DNA of 64,000 bases from Streptomyces sp. MP131-18 (GTDB taxonomy: Bacteria > Actinomycetota > Actinomycetes > Streptomycetales > Streptomycetaceae). The notes under the pieces were generated by a model that did not search any database, had not been told where the DNA came from, and saw only the letters and a list, made by a program, of their open reading frames with translations. The stretch's first letter is position 1, and every line of letters begins with the position of its first letter. The DNA is taken from contig NZ_LZNS01000001.1 of assembly GCF_001984575.1 (NCBI RefSeq), positions 4,779,553 through 4,843,552 on the forward strand, written 5' to 3'. The position numbers and the translations under genes were made by a program. Shown here piece by piece: positions 42,860 to 51,239 of this stretch.

Positions 42860-43717
42860 CTACTCGCCCGCCGCGCGGCGGCGGTCCTCGTCGGCGTACT
42901 GGTCGAAGAGGGGGGTGCGCTGTGGGGCTTTCGTGTCGGCCGTGCGCGGGGCGGGCGGGGTGCCTGCCGTGGTGGAGCGGGCGGCGCTCCAGGTGTCGGG
43001 GGCGTCGAGGTCGACGCCGCGTGTGGTGCGGGGGGCGACCGGGGCGTTCACGTAGGTGGGGAGGGGGACGGGGGCCGGGTCCCAGCCCTCCTGTTCGTCC
43101 TCGGGCGGCCGGGTGCGGCGGCGCTGCTGGTCGACCCACTCGGCGTGATCGGTCTGTTCGACCACGGCTGCCGCCGGCTTCTCCGGAACGGCTGCCGCGC
43201 TGCGCTGGGTTCGTTCGTGCAGCCGCCGGGCGGCCTCTTCGGCGCGGCGGCGGTCGAGGGCGACCGCGTAGCGGCGCCGCTCCTGTCTGCGTACGTGCAC
43301 GACGTAGGCGGTGAGCAGCACGGCGGGGATGGCCGGGAGCCACAGGTAGCCGGAGCCGGCGGTGAGGGCGAAGATGCCGCTGAGGGTGAACGTGAGGAGG
43401 AGTGCCATGGTCGTGCGCCGTCTGCGGGCGAGGACTTTGGCACGCGGGTTCTGGGTGGCGGCCGGTTTCGGCTGGCTGACGGGCTCGGCGAAGGCCCGGA
43501 CGTCGGCGGAGACGTCCGGGGGTGCGGCCTCGGCCGGCTCCTCGTCCGCCGGGGCCGCTGCCGCGCGTTTGCCGCGCGTCAGCAGCCTGATGGCGGTGCT
43601 GAAGCGTTCCGTGGGACGGGCTTCGTTCAGCTCGTCCTGTCTGCGGAGCCACATCGGCACGAGATAGGCGGCCCAGGCCCCGACGATCATTGCGAAGATG
43701 AGGCCACTGCTGCTCAC
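42860..43717 (-). CDS. sepX: SepX/GlpR-type septation membrane protein
   Basis: The product is 285 residues from GTG 43717 (GTG 43723 possible). A first helix at residues 6-22 (I-F-A-M-I-V-G-A-W-A-A-Y-L-V-P-M-W) is followed by R-R-Q-D-E-L-N-E-A-R, a cytosolic segment, two close helices at about 100-145 and a long disordered Pro/Arg/Asp-rich tail with a coiled stretch (R-R-A-E-E-A-A-R-R). This pattern is that of SepX (Streptomyces)/GlpR (corynebacteria), the membrane receptor of the gephyrin-like FtsZ partner Glp. The glp gene lies 1.7 kb upstream on the same strand. It is expected to stabilise divisome assembly and polar growth. Confidence 0.82.
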   Translation of the reverse strand: MSSSGLIFAMIVGAWAAYLVPMWLRRQDELNEARPTERFSTAIRLLTRGKRAAAAPADEEPAEAAPPDVSADVRAFAEPVSQPKPAATQNPRAKVLARRRRTTMALLLTFTLSGIFALTAGSGYLWLPAIPAVLLTAYVVHVRRQERRRYAVALDRRRAEEAARRLHERTQRSAAAVPEKPAAAVVEQTDHAEWVDQQRRRTRPPEDEQEGWDPAPVPLPTYVNAPVAPRTTRGVDLDAPDTWSAARSTTAGTPPAPRTADTKAPQRTPLFDQYADEDRRRAAGE

Positions 43718-43834
43718 GCTCACACCGTAGAGGGGTTTGCGTGAGTCCATCTGCCAAATAGCGCGGTGTGTCGCACGATCAGGCCGTCATCCCGGGTATT
43801 TCTTCGTATTGTCGCGCCGATTCGAACATACATT

Positions 43835-44455
43835 TCATTTCTGAGGGGTGCTGTCGCGGCGCCAGCGGGCGAGCAGGCCCTGGGGCACCTCCTCGACCGT
43901 CAGGGCGAAGACCAGGTGGTCGCGCCAGGCGCCGTCGATATGCAGATAACGGGGGCGCACGCCTTCCTCACGGAATCCCAGTTTTTCCACCACACGGCGG
44001 CTCGGCGCGTTCTCCGGGCGAATGCAGATCTCCACCCGGTGCAGACCGAGGGAGCGGAAACAGTGGTCCGTGGCCAGAGCGACGGCCGTCGGCATAACGC
44101 CGCGGCCGGCCACCGCCCGGTCGATCCAGTAGCCGATGTGCGCGGAACACATCGACCCCCAGGTGATGCCCGCAACCGTCAACTGGCCGGCCAGACGCCC
44201 CTGATGGACGACGACGAACGGCAGCATGCGCCCCGACTGCGCCTCGGCGCGCAGATGTCTGACCATCTGCCGGAACGTCGGCCGGCGGGGCGGCAGATGG
44301 CCGGGCGGCGGGGGCGGGATCGTGGCTTCCCAGGGGCGCAGCCAGTCGCGATTGCGCTGGTTTACCTCGCGCCAGGCGCGGTGGTCGCGTCGGCGGATGG
44401 GCCGGAGGGCAACGTCGCCGTCCGTCAGCTCCACGGACCACGGATGCGCGTTCAC
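43835..44455 (-). CDS. GNAT-family N-acetyltransferase (RimJ/RimL-like)
   Basis: The 206-residue protein starts at GTG 44455, overlapping the stop of the Mog-type gene by four bases. It shows L-R-P-I-R-R-R-D early, I-G-Y-W-I-D near 115, the acetyl-CoA loop R-G-V-M-P-T-A-V-A-L and N-A-P-S-R-R-V-V-E-K-L-G-F near 160. RimJ-type enzymes acetylate protein N-termini or antibiotics; here it is constantly found between glp and sepX in relatives, so a link to the division module is possible but unproven. Confidence 0.88.
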   Translation of the reverse strand: MNAHPWSVELTDGDVALRPIRRRDHRAWREVNQRNRDWLRPWEATIPPPPPGHLPPRRPTFRQMVRHLRAEAQSGRMLPFVVVHQGRLAGQLTVAGITWGSMCSAHIGYWIDRAVAGRGVMPTAVALATDHCFRSLGLHRVEICIRPENAPSRRVVEKLGFREEGVRPRYLHIDGAWRDHLVFALTVEEVPQGLLARWRRDSTPQK

Positions 44456-44946
44456 GGCCGGTGATCGCCGCCGTTCAGCTGGTCCACGGCGTGCCGCAGC
44501 AGCGGGCGCAGCACCGCGAGCCCGTCCTTGACCCCGCCCGTCGAACCGGGGAGGTTGACGACGAGGGTGGCGCCCGCGACTCCGGCGAGGCCGCGGGACA
44601 GCGCGGCCGTCGGAACCTTCGCGAGGCCCGCGGCGCGGATCGCCTCGGCGATGCCGGGGATCTCGTAGTCCAGCACCCGCCGCGTCATCTCCGGCGTGCG
44701 GTCGGTGGGCGAGATGCCGGTGCCGCCGGTGGTGAGGACGGCGTCGTAGCCCGCGGCGACGGCGGCGCGCAGCGCGGCCTCGACCGGCTCGCCGTCGGGC
44801 ACGACCTGCGGCCCTTCGGCGGCGAAGCCGAGGTCGTCGAGCGCGGCCACCAGCAGCGGCCCCGTGGTGTCGGCGTAGACGCCGGCCGAGGCGCGGTTCG
44901 ATGCGGTGATCGCCAGCGCGCGGTAGCGGTCCTGGGCAGGGATCAT
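44452..44946 (-). CDS. MogA/MoaB-type molybdopterin adenylyltransferase
   Basis: The product is 164 residues from ATG 44946. It contains the MoCF/MPT-binding signature T-T-G-G-T-G-I-S-P-T-D near 70-80 and N-L-P-G-S near 130. Mog adenylates molybdopterin before metal insertion in molybdenum cofactor synthesis. Its ATG overlaps the moaC stop by four bases and its stop overlaps the next GTG, so moaC, mog and the GNAT gene are tightly coupled. Confidence 0.9.
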   Translation of the reverse strand: MIPAQDRYRALAITASNRASAGVYADTTGPLLVAALDDLGFAAEGPQVVPDGEPVEAALRAAVAAGYDAVLTTGGTGISPTDRTPEMTRRVLDYEIPGIAEAIRAAGLAKVPTAALSRGLAGVAGATLVVNLPGSTGGVKDGLAVLRPLLRHAVDQLNGGDHRP

Positions 44947-45422
44947 CCGGCGCGGCTCCAGTCGCCCGAGGCGCCGCCGGACTTCTCCTCGACGCGCACG
45001 TCGGTGATCACCGCGCCCTTGTCGACGGCCTTCACCATGTCGACGACGGTCAGGGCGGCGACGCCGACCGCGGTCAGCGCCTCCATCTCCACTCCGGTGC
45101 GGTCGGTCGTGCGGACGGTCGCGGTGATCTCCACGGCGTCGTCCGCGACGTCGAGCTGCACCGATACGCCGGAGAGCGCCAGGGGGTGGCACAGCGGGAT
45201 CAGCTCGGGGGTGCGTTTGGCGCCCATGATCCCGGCGATCCGCGCGGTGGCCAGCGCGTCTCCCTTGGGCATGCCCTCCCCGCGCAGCAGCTCGACGACC
45301 CGTGGCGCGACGAGCACCCGGCCGGTGGCCCTGGCGGTGCGCGCGGTGACGTCCTTGCCCGACACGTCGACCATCCGGGCGGCCCCGGACGCGTCGATGT
45401 GCGTGAGGTGCGGGGTGCTCAT
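44943..45422 (-). CDS. moaC: cyclic pyranopterin monophosphate synthase MoaC
   Basis: The 159-residue protein shows M-V-D-V-S near 17, T-R-T-A-x-A-x-G near 27-34, K-G-D-A-L-A-T-A-R-I-A-G-I near 53-65, L-C-H-P-L near 75, G-V-E-M-E-A-L-T near 108 and D-M-V-K-A near 126. MoaC converts the 3',8-cyclo-GTP made by MoaA into cPMP. moaA is not in the window. The gene lies 22 nt after glp. Confidence 0.95.
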   Translation of the reverse strand: MSTPHLTHIDASGAARMVDVSGKDVTARTARATGRVLVAPRVVELLRGEGMPKGDALATARIAGIMGAKRTPELIPLCHPLALSGVSVQLDVADDAVEITATVRTTDRTGVEMEALTAVGVAALTVVDMVKAVDKGAVITDVRVEEKSGGASGDWSRAG

Positions 45423-45444
45423 GAGCAGCTACGGTACCCCTCGC

Positions 45445-46707
45445 TCAGCCGAGCAGCACCACCGTCAGTTCGGCTCCGGGCGCGACCTCCGTCACCGTTT
45501 CCGGGATTTCGATGAGCGCGTCGGCCTGTGCGAGTGCCGCGACGAGGTGGGAGCCGGCGCCGCCGACCGGCCGGACCGTTCCCTCGGCCGGCAGGTGGGC
45601 GCCGCGCAGGTACTGCCGCCGGCCGGCGGGGGAGGACAGGGGTGCGTCGGTGACCAGCCGGGCCGTGGTGCGCGGCCGGTGCAGGGCGGCGCCGGTGTGC
45701 CCGGCCATGGCGCGCAGCGCGGGGCGTACGAAGAGCTCGAACGAGACGTAGGCGCTGACCGGATTGCCCGGCAGGGCGAACAGCGGGATGCGGCCGGGCC
45801 CGATCAGGCCGAAGCCCTGCGGCTTGCCCGGCTGCATCGCCAGCCGCCGGAACTCGGCCTCCCCTTCGAGGGCTTCCTTGACGACGTCGTAGGCCCCGAC
45901 GCTGACGCCGCCGCTGGTGACGACGAGGTCGGCGCGGCCGAACTGGTCGTCCAGGGTGGCGCGCAGCGTGTCCGCGTCGTCGGCGACGGCCGCGGCGCGG
46001 TAGGCGACGGCGCCCGCGGCGCGGGCCGCGGCGGTGAGCATGAAACCGTTGGAGTCGTGGATGCGGCCGGGCGCGAGCGGCCGGCCGGGTGCGGTGAGTT
46101 CGCTGCCGGTGGACAGGACGACGACGCGCGGGCGGGGGCGGACCGGCACGGCGGCCCGGCCTATCGCGGCGAGCAGCCCGAGCTGCGGCGCGCCCAGCAC
46201 GGTGCCTGCCGGCAGCGCCACGGTGCCGGGCGCCGCGTCGCTGCCGCGCCCGCGGATGTGGGCGCCCGCCGCGGCGGGGCGGTGGACGCGGACCTCGGGC
46301 CCGTGCGCGCGCCCCGTCATGGCCACGGCGGGGCCCGCGCCGGTGCCGCCGTCGGTCCATTCGACGGGGACGACGGCCTGGGCGCCGGGCGGCAGGGGCG
46401 CGCCTGTCATGATGCGCGCGGCCTCGCCGGGGCCGATGGCGGGCAGGTCACCGCTGCCCGCGGCGATGTCACCGATGACGCGGAGTACGGCGGGGAACTC
46501 GTCCGTGGCCGTTTCGACGTCCGCGGTGCGCACCGCGTATCCGTCCATGGAGCTGTTGTCGAACGGGGGCAGCGCGTCGTGCACGGCCACGTCCTCGACG
46601 AGGACGCAGCCGTCCGCGTCGAGGAGCGGCAGGTCGATGGGGGCGAGGGGGCGGACGGCCGCGAGTACGTCGTCGCGGTGCTCGTCCACGGACCAGACGT
46701 CAGTCAA
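45445..46707 (-). CDS. glp: gephyrin-like MoeA-family protein Glp
   Basis: From TTG 46707 (GGAG about 10 nt upstream; the start codon overlaps the galU stop region) the product is 420 residues with the N-terminus M-T-D-V-W-S-V-D-E-H typical of actinobacterial Glp. Motifs of the MoeA fold: D-N-S-S-M-D-G-Y-A near 45, I-M-T-G-A-P-L-P near 95, S-T-G-S-E-L near 200, S-G-G-V-S-V-G near 262 and A-L-P-G-N-P-V-S near 310. MoeA inserts molybdate into adenylated molybdopterin; in Corynebacterium the Glp form also binds FtsZ and GlpR. Presence of sepX/glpR downstream supports the division role here. Confidence 0.9.
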   Translation of the reverse strand: MTDVWSVDEHRDDVLAAVRPLAPIDLPLLDADGCVLVEDVAVHDALPPFDNSSMDGYAVRTADVETATDEFPAVLRVIGDIAAGSGDLPAIGPGEAARIMTGAPLPPGAQAVVPVEWTDGGTGAGPAVAMTGRAHGPEVRVHRPAAAGAHIRGRGSDAAPGTVALPAGTVLGAPQLGLLAAIGRAAVPVRPRPRVVVLSTGSELTAPGRPLAPGRIHDSNGFMLTAAARAAGAVAYRAAAVADDADTLRATLDDQFGRADLVVTSGGVSVGAYDVVKEALEGEAEFRRLAMQPGKPQGFGLIGPGRIPLFALPGNPVSAYVSFELFVRPALRAMAGHTGAALHRPRTTARLVTDAPLSSPAGRRQYLRGAHLPAEGTVRPVGGAGSHLVAALAQADALIEIPETVTEVAPGAELTVVLLG

Positions 46708-47611
46708 TCTGGGGCATCTCCTCGCTGACGTAAGTCCGCAGCCAGCTTCTGAACTCCGGGCCGAGGTCCGGTCGTTCGCAGGCGAGGCGGACGATGGAAC
46801 GCAGGTAGTCGCCGCGGTCGCCCGTGTCGTAGCGGCGGCCCTTGAAAACCACACCGTAGACGGGGCCCGCGGCGGCGGACTCGCGGGCCATGGTCTGGAG
46901 CGCGTCGGTGAGCTGGATTTCGCCGCCGCGGCCCGGGGGCGTGCGGTCGAGCACCTCGAACACGCCCGGGTCGAGGACGTAGCGGCCGATGATCGCGAGG
47001 TTGCTGGGGGCGTCGGCCGGGTCGGGCTTCTCGACGAGGCCGGTGACGCGCATGACACCGTCCGCGACGGGGTCGACGGAGGCGGCACCGTAGAGGTGGA
47101 TCTGCTCGGGATCGACCTCCATCAGCGCGATGACGCTGCCGCCGTGCTCGGCCTGCGCCTCGATCATGCGGGTCAGGAGCGGGTCGCGGGGGTCGATCAG
47201 GTCGTCGCCGAGGAGAACGGCGAACGGCTGGTCGCCGACGTGCGGCTCGGCGCACTGGATGGCGTGTCCGAGACCCTTGGGGTCGCCCTGGCGGACGTAG
47301 TGGATGGTGGCGAGCGCGGTGGACTGCTGGACGCGGGAAAGCCGTTCGGAATCGCCCTTACGGCGCAGTGCGTCCTCCAGCTCGTAGTTCCGGTCGAAGT
47401 GGTCCTCGACCGGTCGCTTGTTTCGGCCGGTGATCATGAGTACGTCGGTGAGCCCGGCGGCCGTCGCCTCTTCCACCACATACTGGATCGCGGGCTGGTC
47501 GACGACCGGCAGCATCTCCTTGGGAGTGGCCTTCGTGGCGGGCAGAAACCGTGTGCCGAGCCCGGCGGCGGGAATGACAGCCTTGCTGATCCGGGGGCGT
47601 GGTGACGTCAT
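46700..47611 (-). CDS. galU: UTP-glucose-1-phosphate uridylyltransferase
   Basis: The 303-residue enzyme makes UDP-glucose from UTP and glucose 1-phosphate. The N-terminal nucleotide site A-V-I-P-A-A-G-L-G-T-R-F-L-P-A-T-K is complete. P-K-E-M-L-P-V-V-D, V-L-L-G-D-D near 130 (metal Asp) and E-K-P near 205 follow. ATG 47611 is the start; upstream in-frame codons lack a ribosome-binding site. It heads the minus-strand glp-moaC-mog-GNAT run and overlaps the glp start by 8 bp. Confidence 0.96.
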   Translation of the reverse strand: MTSPRPRISKAVIPAAGLGTRFLPATKATPKEMLPVVDQPAIQYVVEEATAAGLTDVLMITGRNKRPVEDHFDRNYELEDALRRKGDSERLSRVQQSTALATIHYVRQGDPKGLGHAIQCAEPHVGDQPFAVLLGDDLIDPRDPLLTRMIEAQAEHGGSVIALMEVDPEQIHLYGAASVDPVADGVMRVTGLVEKPDPADAPSNLAIIGRYVLDPGVFEVLDRTPPGRGGEIQLTDALQTMARESAAAGPVYGVVFKGRRYDTGDRGDYLRSIVRLACERPDLGPEFRSWLRTYVSEEMPQID

Positions 47612-47716
47612 GGCGGTCACTTTATCCATCCGGTGTGCGGGCACCGAGCACTGCCGAAGTGCGTCGTGTTATGGGAGGAATCGATTTGAGAAATGTGAAA
47701 GGGGTGAACGACGGGC

Positions 47717-48334
47717 GTGGACGAGTTGACGGAACGTAAACGGGAGGTGCGGCGCGACCTGCTCGCGGTGCGGGCGGCGATGGCCGACGACGAGGTGGCC
47801 CAGGCGGCCGAGGAGCTGGCGCGGCGCGCGCTCGAGCTGCCGGAGCTGGCCGCGGCGGACACGGTCGCCGCGTACGTGTCGGTGGGGCGCGAGCCGGGCA
47901 CGGTGCGGCTGCTGAACGTGCTGCGGGAGCGCGGCGTTCGGGTGCTGCTGCCGGTGCTGCTGGCGGACGACGACCTGGACTGGGCGGAGTACGAGGGCGC
48001 GGGCCGCCTGGTGGAGGCGGAGCGCGGCGGTCGGATGCGGCTGCTGGAGCCGGGCGGCCGGCGGCTCGGCCGCGGGGCGGTGACGGAGGCCGCCGTGGTG
48101 CTGCTGCCTGGTCTTGCGGTGGACCGCCGCGGGGTGCGGATGGGCCGGGGCGGGGGCAGCTTCGACCGCGTGCTCGCCCGCCTGGCTGAGGCGGGCGAGC
48201 ACCCGGATCTGGTGGCCCTGGTGTACGGGCACGAGGTGGTCGAGGAGCTGCCCCGGGAGCCGCACGACCTGCCGGTGGACGCGGCCGTCACCCCGGAGGG
48301 GGTGCACCGGTTCAGGAGGAGCCCGGGGGAGTGA
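47717..48334 (+). CDS. 5-formyltetrahydrofolate cyclo-ligase
   Basis: The 205-residue protein (GTG 47717) converts 5-formyl-THF to 5,10-methenyl-THF with ATP. The N-terminal K-R-E-V-R-R-D-L and the ATP-binding G-R-G-G-G-S-F-D-R near 145 fit the family; A-V-D-R-R-G-V-R-M-G precedes it. It is divergent from galU across a 105-bp region. Its 3' end overlaps the convergent penicillin-acylase-like gene by 23 bp. Confidence 0.93.
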   Translation: MDELTERKREVRRDLLAVRAAMADDEVAQAAEELARRALELPELAAADTVAAYVSVGREPGTVRLLNVLRERGVRVLLPVLLADDDLDWAEYEGAGRLVEAERGGRMRLLEPGGRRLGRGAVTEAAVVLLPGLAVDRRGVRMGRGGGSFDRVLARLAEAGEHPDLVALVYGHEVVEELPREPHDLPVDAAVTPEGVHRFRRSPGE

Positions 48335-51059
48335 GGGTCAGGGTGTGTTCGGCCCGCTCCTCGACGGCCTCCGCGCTGAATGCCCACGGCAGGTACTCGC
48401 CGTCGGCCCACATGGTGGTCTGGTCGGTGTAGTTGCCGTGGTAGGCGTGGCCGGAGGCGCCGGTCAGGTTGATCCACAGCGATTCGTCGAAGTTGTCGAG
48501 GCTGACGACCATGCGCATGGACGGCACCCAGGTGATGTCGTAGCCGCCGGCCGCGTTCCAGCCGCTGGCGTCCACGGCGTCGGTGCCGCCGGCGAGGTTC
48601 CACGGGCCGCGGTTGAGCAGCCACTGGACGGGTCCGGGGCCCTCGGTGCCCAGCGTCTGGTTGTTCAGCATCAGCCGGTGCAGGCGGCCCCAGCTCCAGG
48701 TGTCGATGTCCTTGCCCAGCTCCGCGGTCAGCTCCCAGCGGGCGTCGCGCATGGCGCGGGCCAGCAGCTCGTCGCGGTTTCCCGCCTCGGGCTGGTCGGC
48801 GGTGGCCGGGGCCTGCCACCACTCGTTGTCCGGGTCCTCCAGGATTCCGCGGACCACCTCGAACCAGCGGTCGCCGCCGTCGGGCTGCGCGGTCTCGGGG
48901 GAACGTTCGCCGCACTCGGTGATCAGCCGGGCCCCGCCGCCGGGGTTCTCCAGGGGCTGGGATTCGTCGGCCGGCGGGACGCGCAGGCACTGGTCCTCGA
49001 CGCGCAGCTCCTTGGGCAGCTTGTTGCCGAACGCGAGCTGGAGCAGGTTGCGCCAGACCGCGTTGTAGTAGGCGGCGGCCGGGGAGTCGGCGTCCTGGGT
49101 GTAGTCCCAGCCCTCCAGGAGGGCCTGCGCCTCGCGGATGTAGGGGTCGGAAATGTCGATGCGCAGCAGGTGGGGGACGAGCAGTTTGGCCATCTCGTTG
49201 CTGTTGTCGAGCTGGATGGACTGCATGTCGCCCATCGAGATCTTGCCGCCGTCCTCGATGGTGCCGCGGATCAGGTCCTCGATGCGCTGGCTGCGGGTGC
49301 CGTAGCTCCAGTCGTCGGTCAGCGCGTAGTCGTAGTCCTCGCCGACCACGGCCTGGTTGGCGGTGACGATGTAGCCGCGGTCCGGGTTCAGCTCCCAGGG
49401 CAGCTCGTCCTGCGGGATGTAGTCCTGCCAGTCGTAGGCGGAGTCCCAGCCGGGCGAGGGGTAGCGGCCGTCGCCCTGGCCGCGGACGGGGATGAGGCCG
49501 GGGGCCTGGTAGCCGATGTTGCCCGCGGTGTCGGCGTAGATCAGGTTCTGCGAGGGAACCGCGAAGTCCTGGGCGGCGGCCCGGAACTCGTCCCAGTCGG
49601 AGGCCGTGTTGAGGGAGAAGACGGCATCCATGGTGCGGGACGGTTCGAGCGCGGTCCAGCTGAGCGAGACGGCGTACCCTTCCCCGCGGTCGGGCGCGGA
49701 GGAATCGACGGGGGCGCTGTCGCCGACGCTGGCGTACTCCTCCTCGCGGTCGGAGATGATGGGGCCGTTCCCGGTCGAACGCACGGTGATCTCGCGCGGG
49801 TCTCCGCCGGCCACCTCGATCGTTTCGTTGCGCGTCTCGTAGGGGATCTGCTCACCGTCGCGCAGGTAATTTCCGTCGCTGAGCTTTTCCAGGCGCAGAT
49901 CGGTCACATCCGCGCCGAGGTTTGTCAGGCCCCAGGAGATGTCCTGGTTGTGGCCGATGACCACGCCCGGCATGCCGGAGAACGTGAACCCGGACACGTC
50001 GAACGGGCACTCGGCGCTGACTTCGGAGCAGTGCAGGCCCATCTGATACCAGACACCGGGCAGCGAGGGCGCCAGGTGCGGGTCGTTGGCCAGCAGCGGC
50101 ATGCCGGTGGTGGTGTTGTCGCCGTGCACCACCCAGGAGTTGGAGCCGATGCCGCTGCCGTTGGTGCCGAGCAGCGCGGGCACCGCGTCCAGGCTGTCGG
50201 CGACCGCGGCCAGCTGCGTCGACGCGCCGCCCAGCGCGTCGCCCGCGCCCGCGGGCAGGCCGTCGTCCGGCAGCCCGTCCCCCTCCGGCAGCCCGCCGCC
50301 CGGCAGCGACTCGCCCGGCGGCTCGCCGGCGTCGAGGTCGCTGCCGCCGTTCTCCTGGACGATCGGGTTGTTCCGGTCGAACGGGTAGTCCGGGTACAGC
50401 TGTTCGATCTCTTCCGGGCTCAGCCGTTCGGCCAGCAGAGAACGGTCGATCTCCTCCTGCATGTTGCCGCGCAGGTCCCAGGCCATGGCCTTCAGCCAGG
50501 CCACCGAGTCGACCGGGTCCCACTCCTCGGGCTCGTAGGAGTTCACGAAGCCGAGGGCCGCGTACTCCACGGAGATCTCCTCGCCGCTGTTCTCGGCGAG
50601 GTAGGCGTTGACGCCGTCGGCGTATGCCTGGAGGTACTCCTTGGTCTCCTCCGACAGCAGCTCGTCGTACTCCTGCTGCGCGACGTCGTGCCAGCCGAGG
50701 GTGCGCAGGAACGCGTCGGTCTCGACCTGGTCCTCGCCGAACATCTCCGACAGCCGGCCGGCCGTCATGTGACGGCGGACGTCCATTTCCCAGAAACGGT
50801 CCTGCGCGTGCACGTAGCCCTGGGCGCGGAACAGGTCCTGCGCGGAGTCGGCGTACAGCTGCGGGATGCCGTTCCCGTCCCGGGTGACGGTGACGGGGGC
50901 GGACAGGCCGTCGATCGCGATTTCACCGGAGACCTGCGGGAAGGAGGCCCGCACGGTGCTGACGCTCCAGTAGGCGCCGTAGCCGAGTCCGGCCACGAGC
51001 AGCATTACGAGAGCGATCACGATCAGACGACCGCGTCGCCTGGGCTTTTTGGCGGGCAT
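48312..51059 (-). CDS. penicillin acylase family Ntn-hydrolase, membrane anchored or exported
   Basis: The 915-residue protein begins with a basic stretch (K-K-P-R-R-R-G-R) and one hydrophobic helix (12-32), a signal anchor or Sec signal. Residues 40-290 are the alpha chain; an acidic, Gly/Pro-rich spacer follows (about 235-285). The autoproteolytic site is G-S-N-S-W near 306, where Ser would become the N-terminal nucleophile of the beta chain. N-D-P-H-L and W-G-L-T-N are family features. Members deacylate beta-lactams, N-acyl-homoserine lactones or peptides. It is divergent from the antiporter gene. Confidence 0.92.
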   Translation of the reverse strand: MPAKKPRRRGRLIVIALVMLLVAGLGYGAYWSVSTVRASFPQVSGEIAIDGLSAPVTVTRDGNGIPQLYADSAQDLFRAQGYVHAQDRFWEMDVRRHMTAGRLSEMFGEDQVETDAFLRTLGWHDVAQQEYDELLSEETKEYLQAYADGVNAYLAENSGEEISVEYAALGFVNSYEPEEWDPVDSVAWLKAMAWDLRGNMQEEIDRSLLAERLSPEEIEQLYPDYPFDRNNPIVQENGGSDLDAGEPPGESLPGGGLPEGDGLPDDGLPAGAGDALGGASTQLAAVADSLDAVPALLGTNGSGIGSNSWVVHGDNTTTGMPLLANDPHLAPSLPGVWYQMGLHCSEVSAECPFDVSGFTFSGMPGVVIGHNQDISWGLTNLGADVTDLRLEKLSDGNYLRDGEQIPYETRNETIEVAGGDPREITVRSTGNGPIISDREEEYASVGDSAPVDSSAPDRGEGYAVSLSWTALEPSRTMDAVFSLNTASDWDEFRAAAQDFAVPSQNLIYADTAGNIGYQAPGLIPVRGQGDGRYPSPGWDSAYDWQDYIPQDELPWELNPDRGYIVTANQAVVGEDYDYALTDDWSYGTRSQRIEDLIRGTIEDGGKISMGDMQSIQLDNSNEMAKLLVPHLLRIDISDPYIREAQALLEGWDYTQDADSPAAAYYNAVWRNLLQLAFGNKLPKELRVEDQCLRVPPADESQPLENPGGGARLITECGERSPETAQPDGGDRWFEVVRGILEDPDNEWWQAPATADQPEAGNRDELLARAMRDARWELTAELGKDIDTWSWGRLHRLMLNNQTLGTEGPGPVQWLLNRGPWNLAGGTDAVDASGWNAAGGYDITWVPSMRMVVSLDNFDESLWINLTGASGHAYHGNYTDQTTMWADGEYLPWAFSAEAVEERAEHTLTLTPPGSS

Positions 51060-51239
51060 CTCTGTCCTTCACAGGGCAGCTGAGCGGTAGGAGGCAACCA
51101 TAGACATACGGCCACTGAGGTGAGCCTACGGGGAGTCACACCCCCGGGCCTCCGTGTTCATATGCTGGTAAATTCGCCGCAAAGGCCGTGAATTGCCGAA
51201 CCGGTACGCTGCCTCGGTCCCCCGGGAGGAAGGACCCCT
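51060..51239. other. divergent promoter region between acylase and antiporter genes
   Basis: The 180-bp stretch contains A+T-richer DNA at about 51098-51110 and 51155-51185 (including ATATGCTGGTAAATT), the probable promoter area for one or both genes. No operator dyad was found. Confidence 0.4.

Noticed and set aside
48114..51083. Plus-strand 989-codon open frame opposite the penicillin-acylase gene
   Set aside because: Residues are Val/Gly/Arg/Gln-biased as expected of a GC-rich antisense frame, and the opposite strand has the full Ntn-hydrolase architecture.
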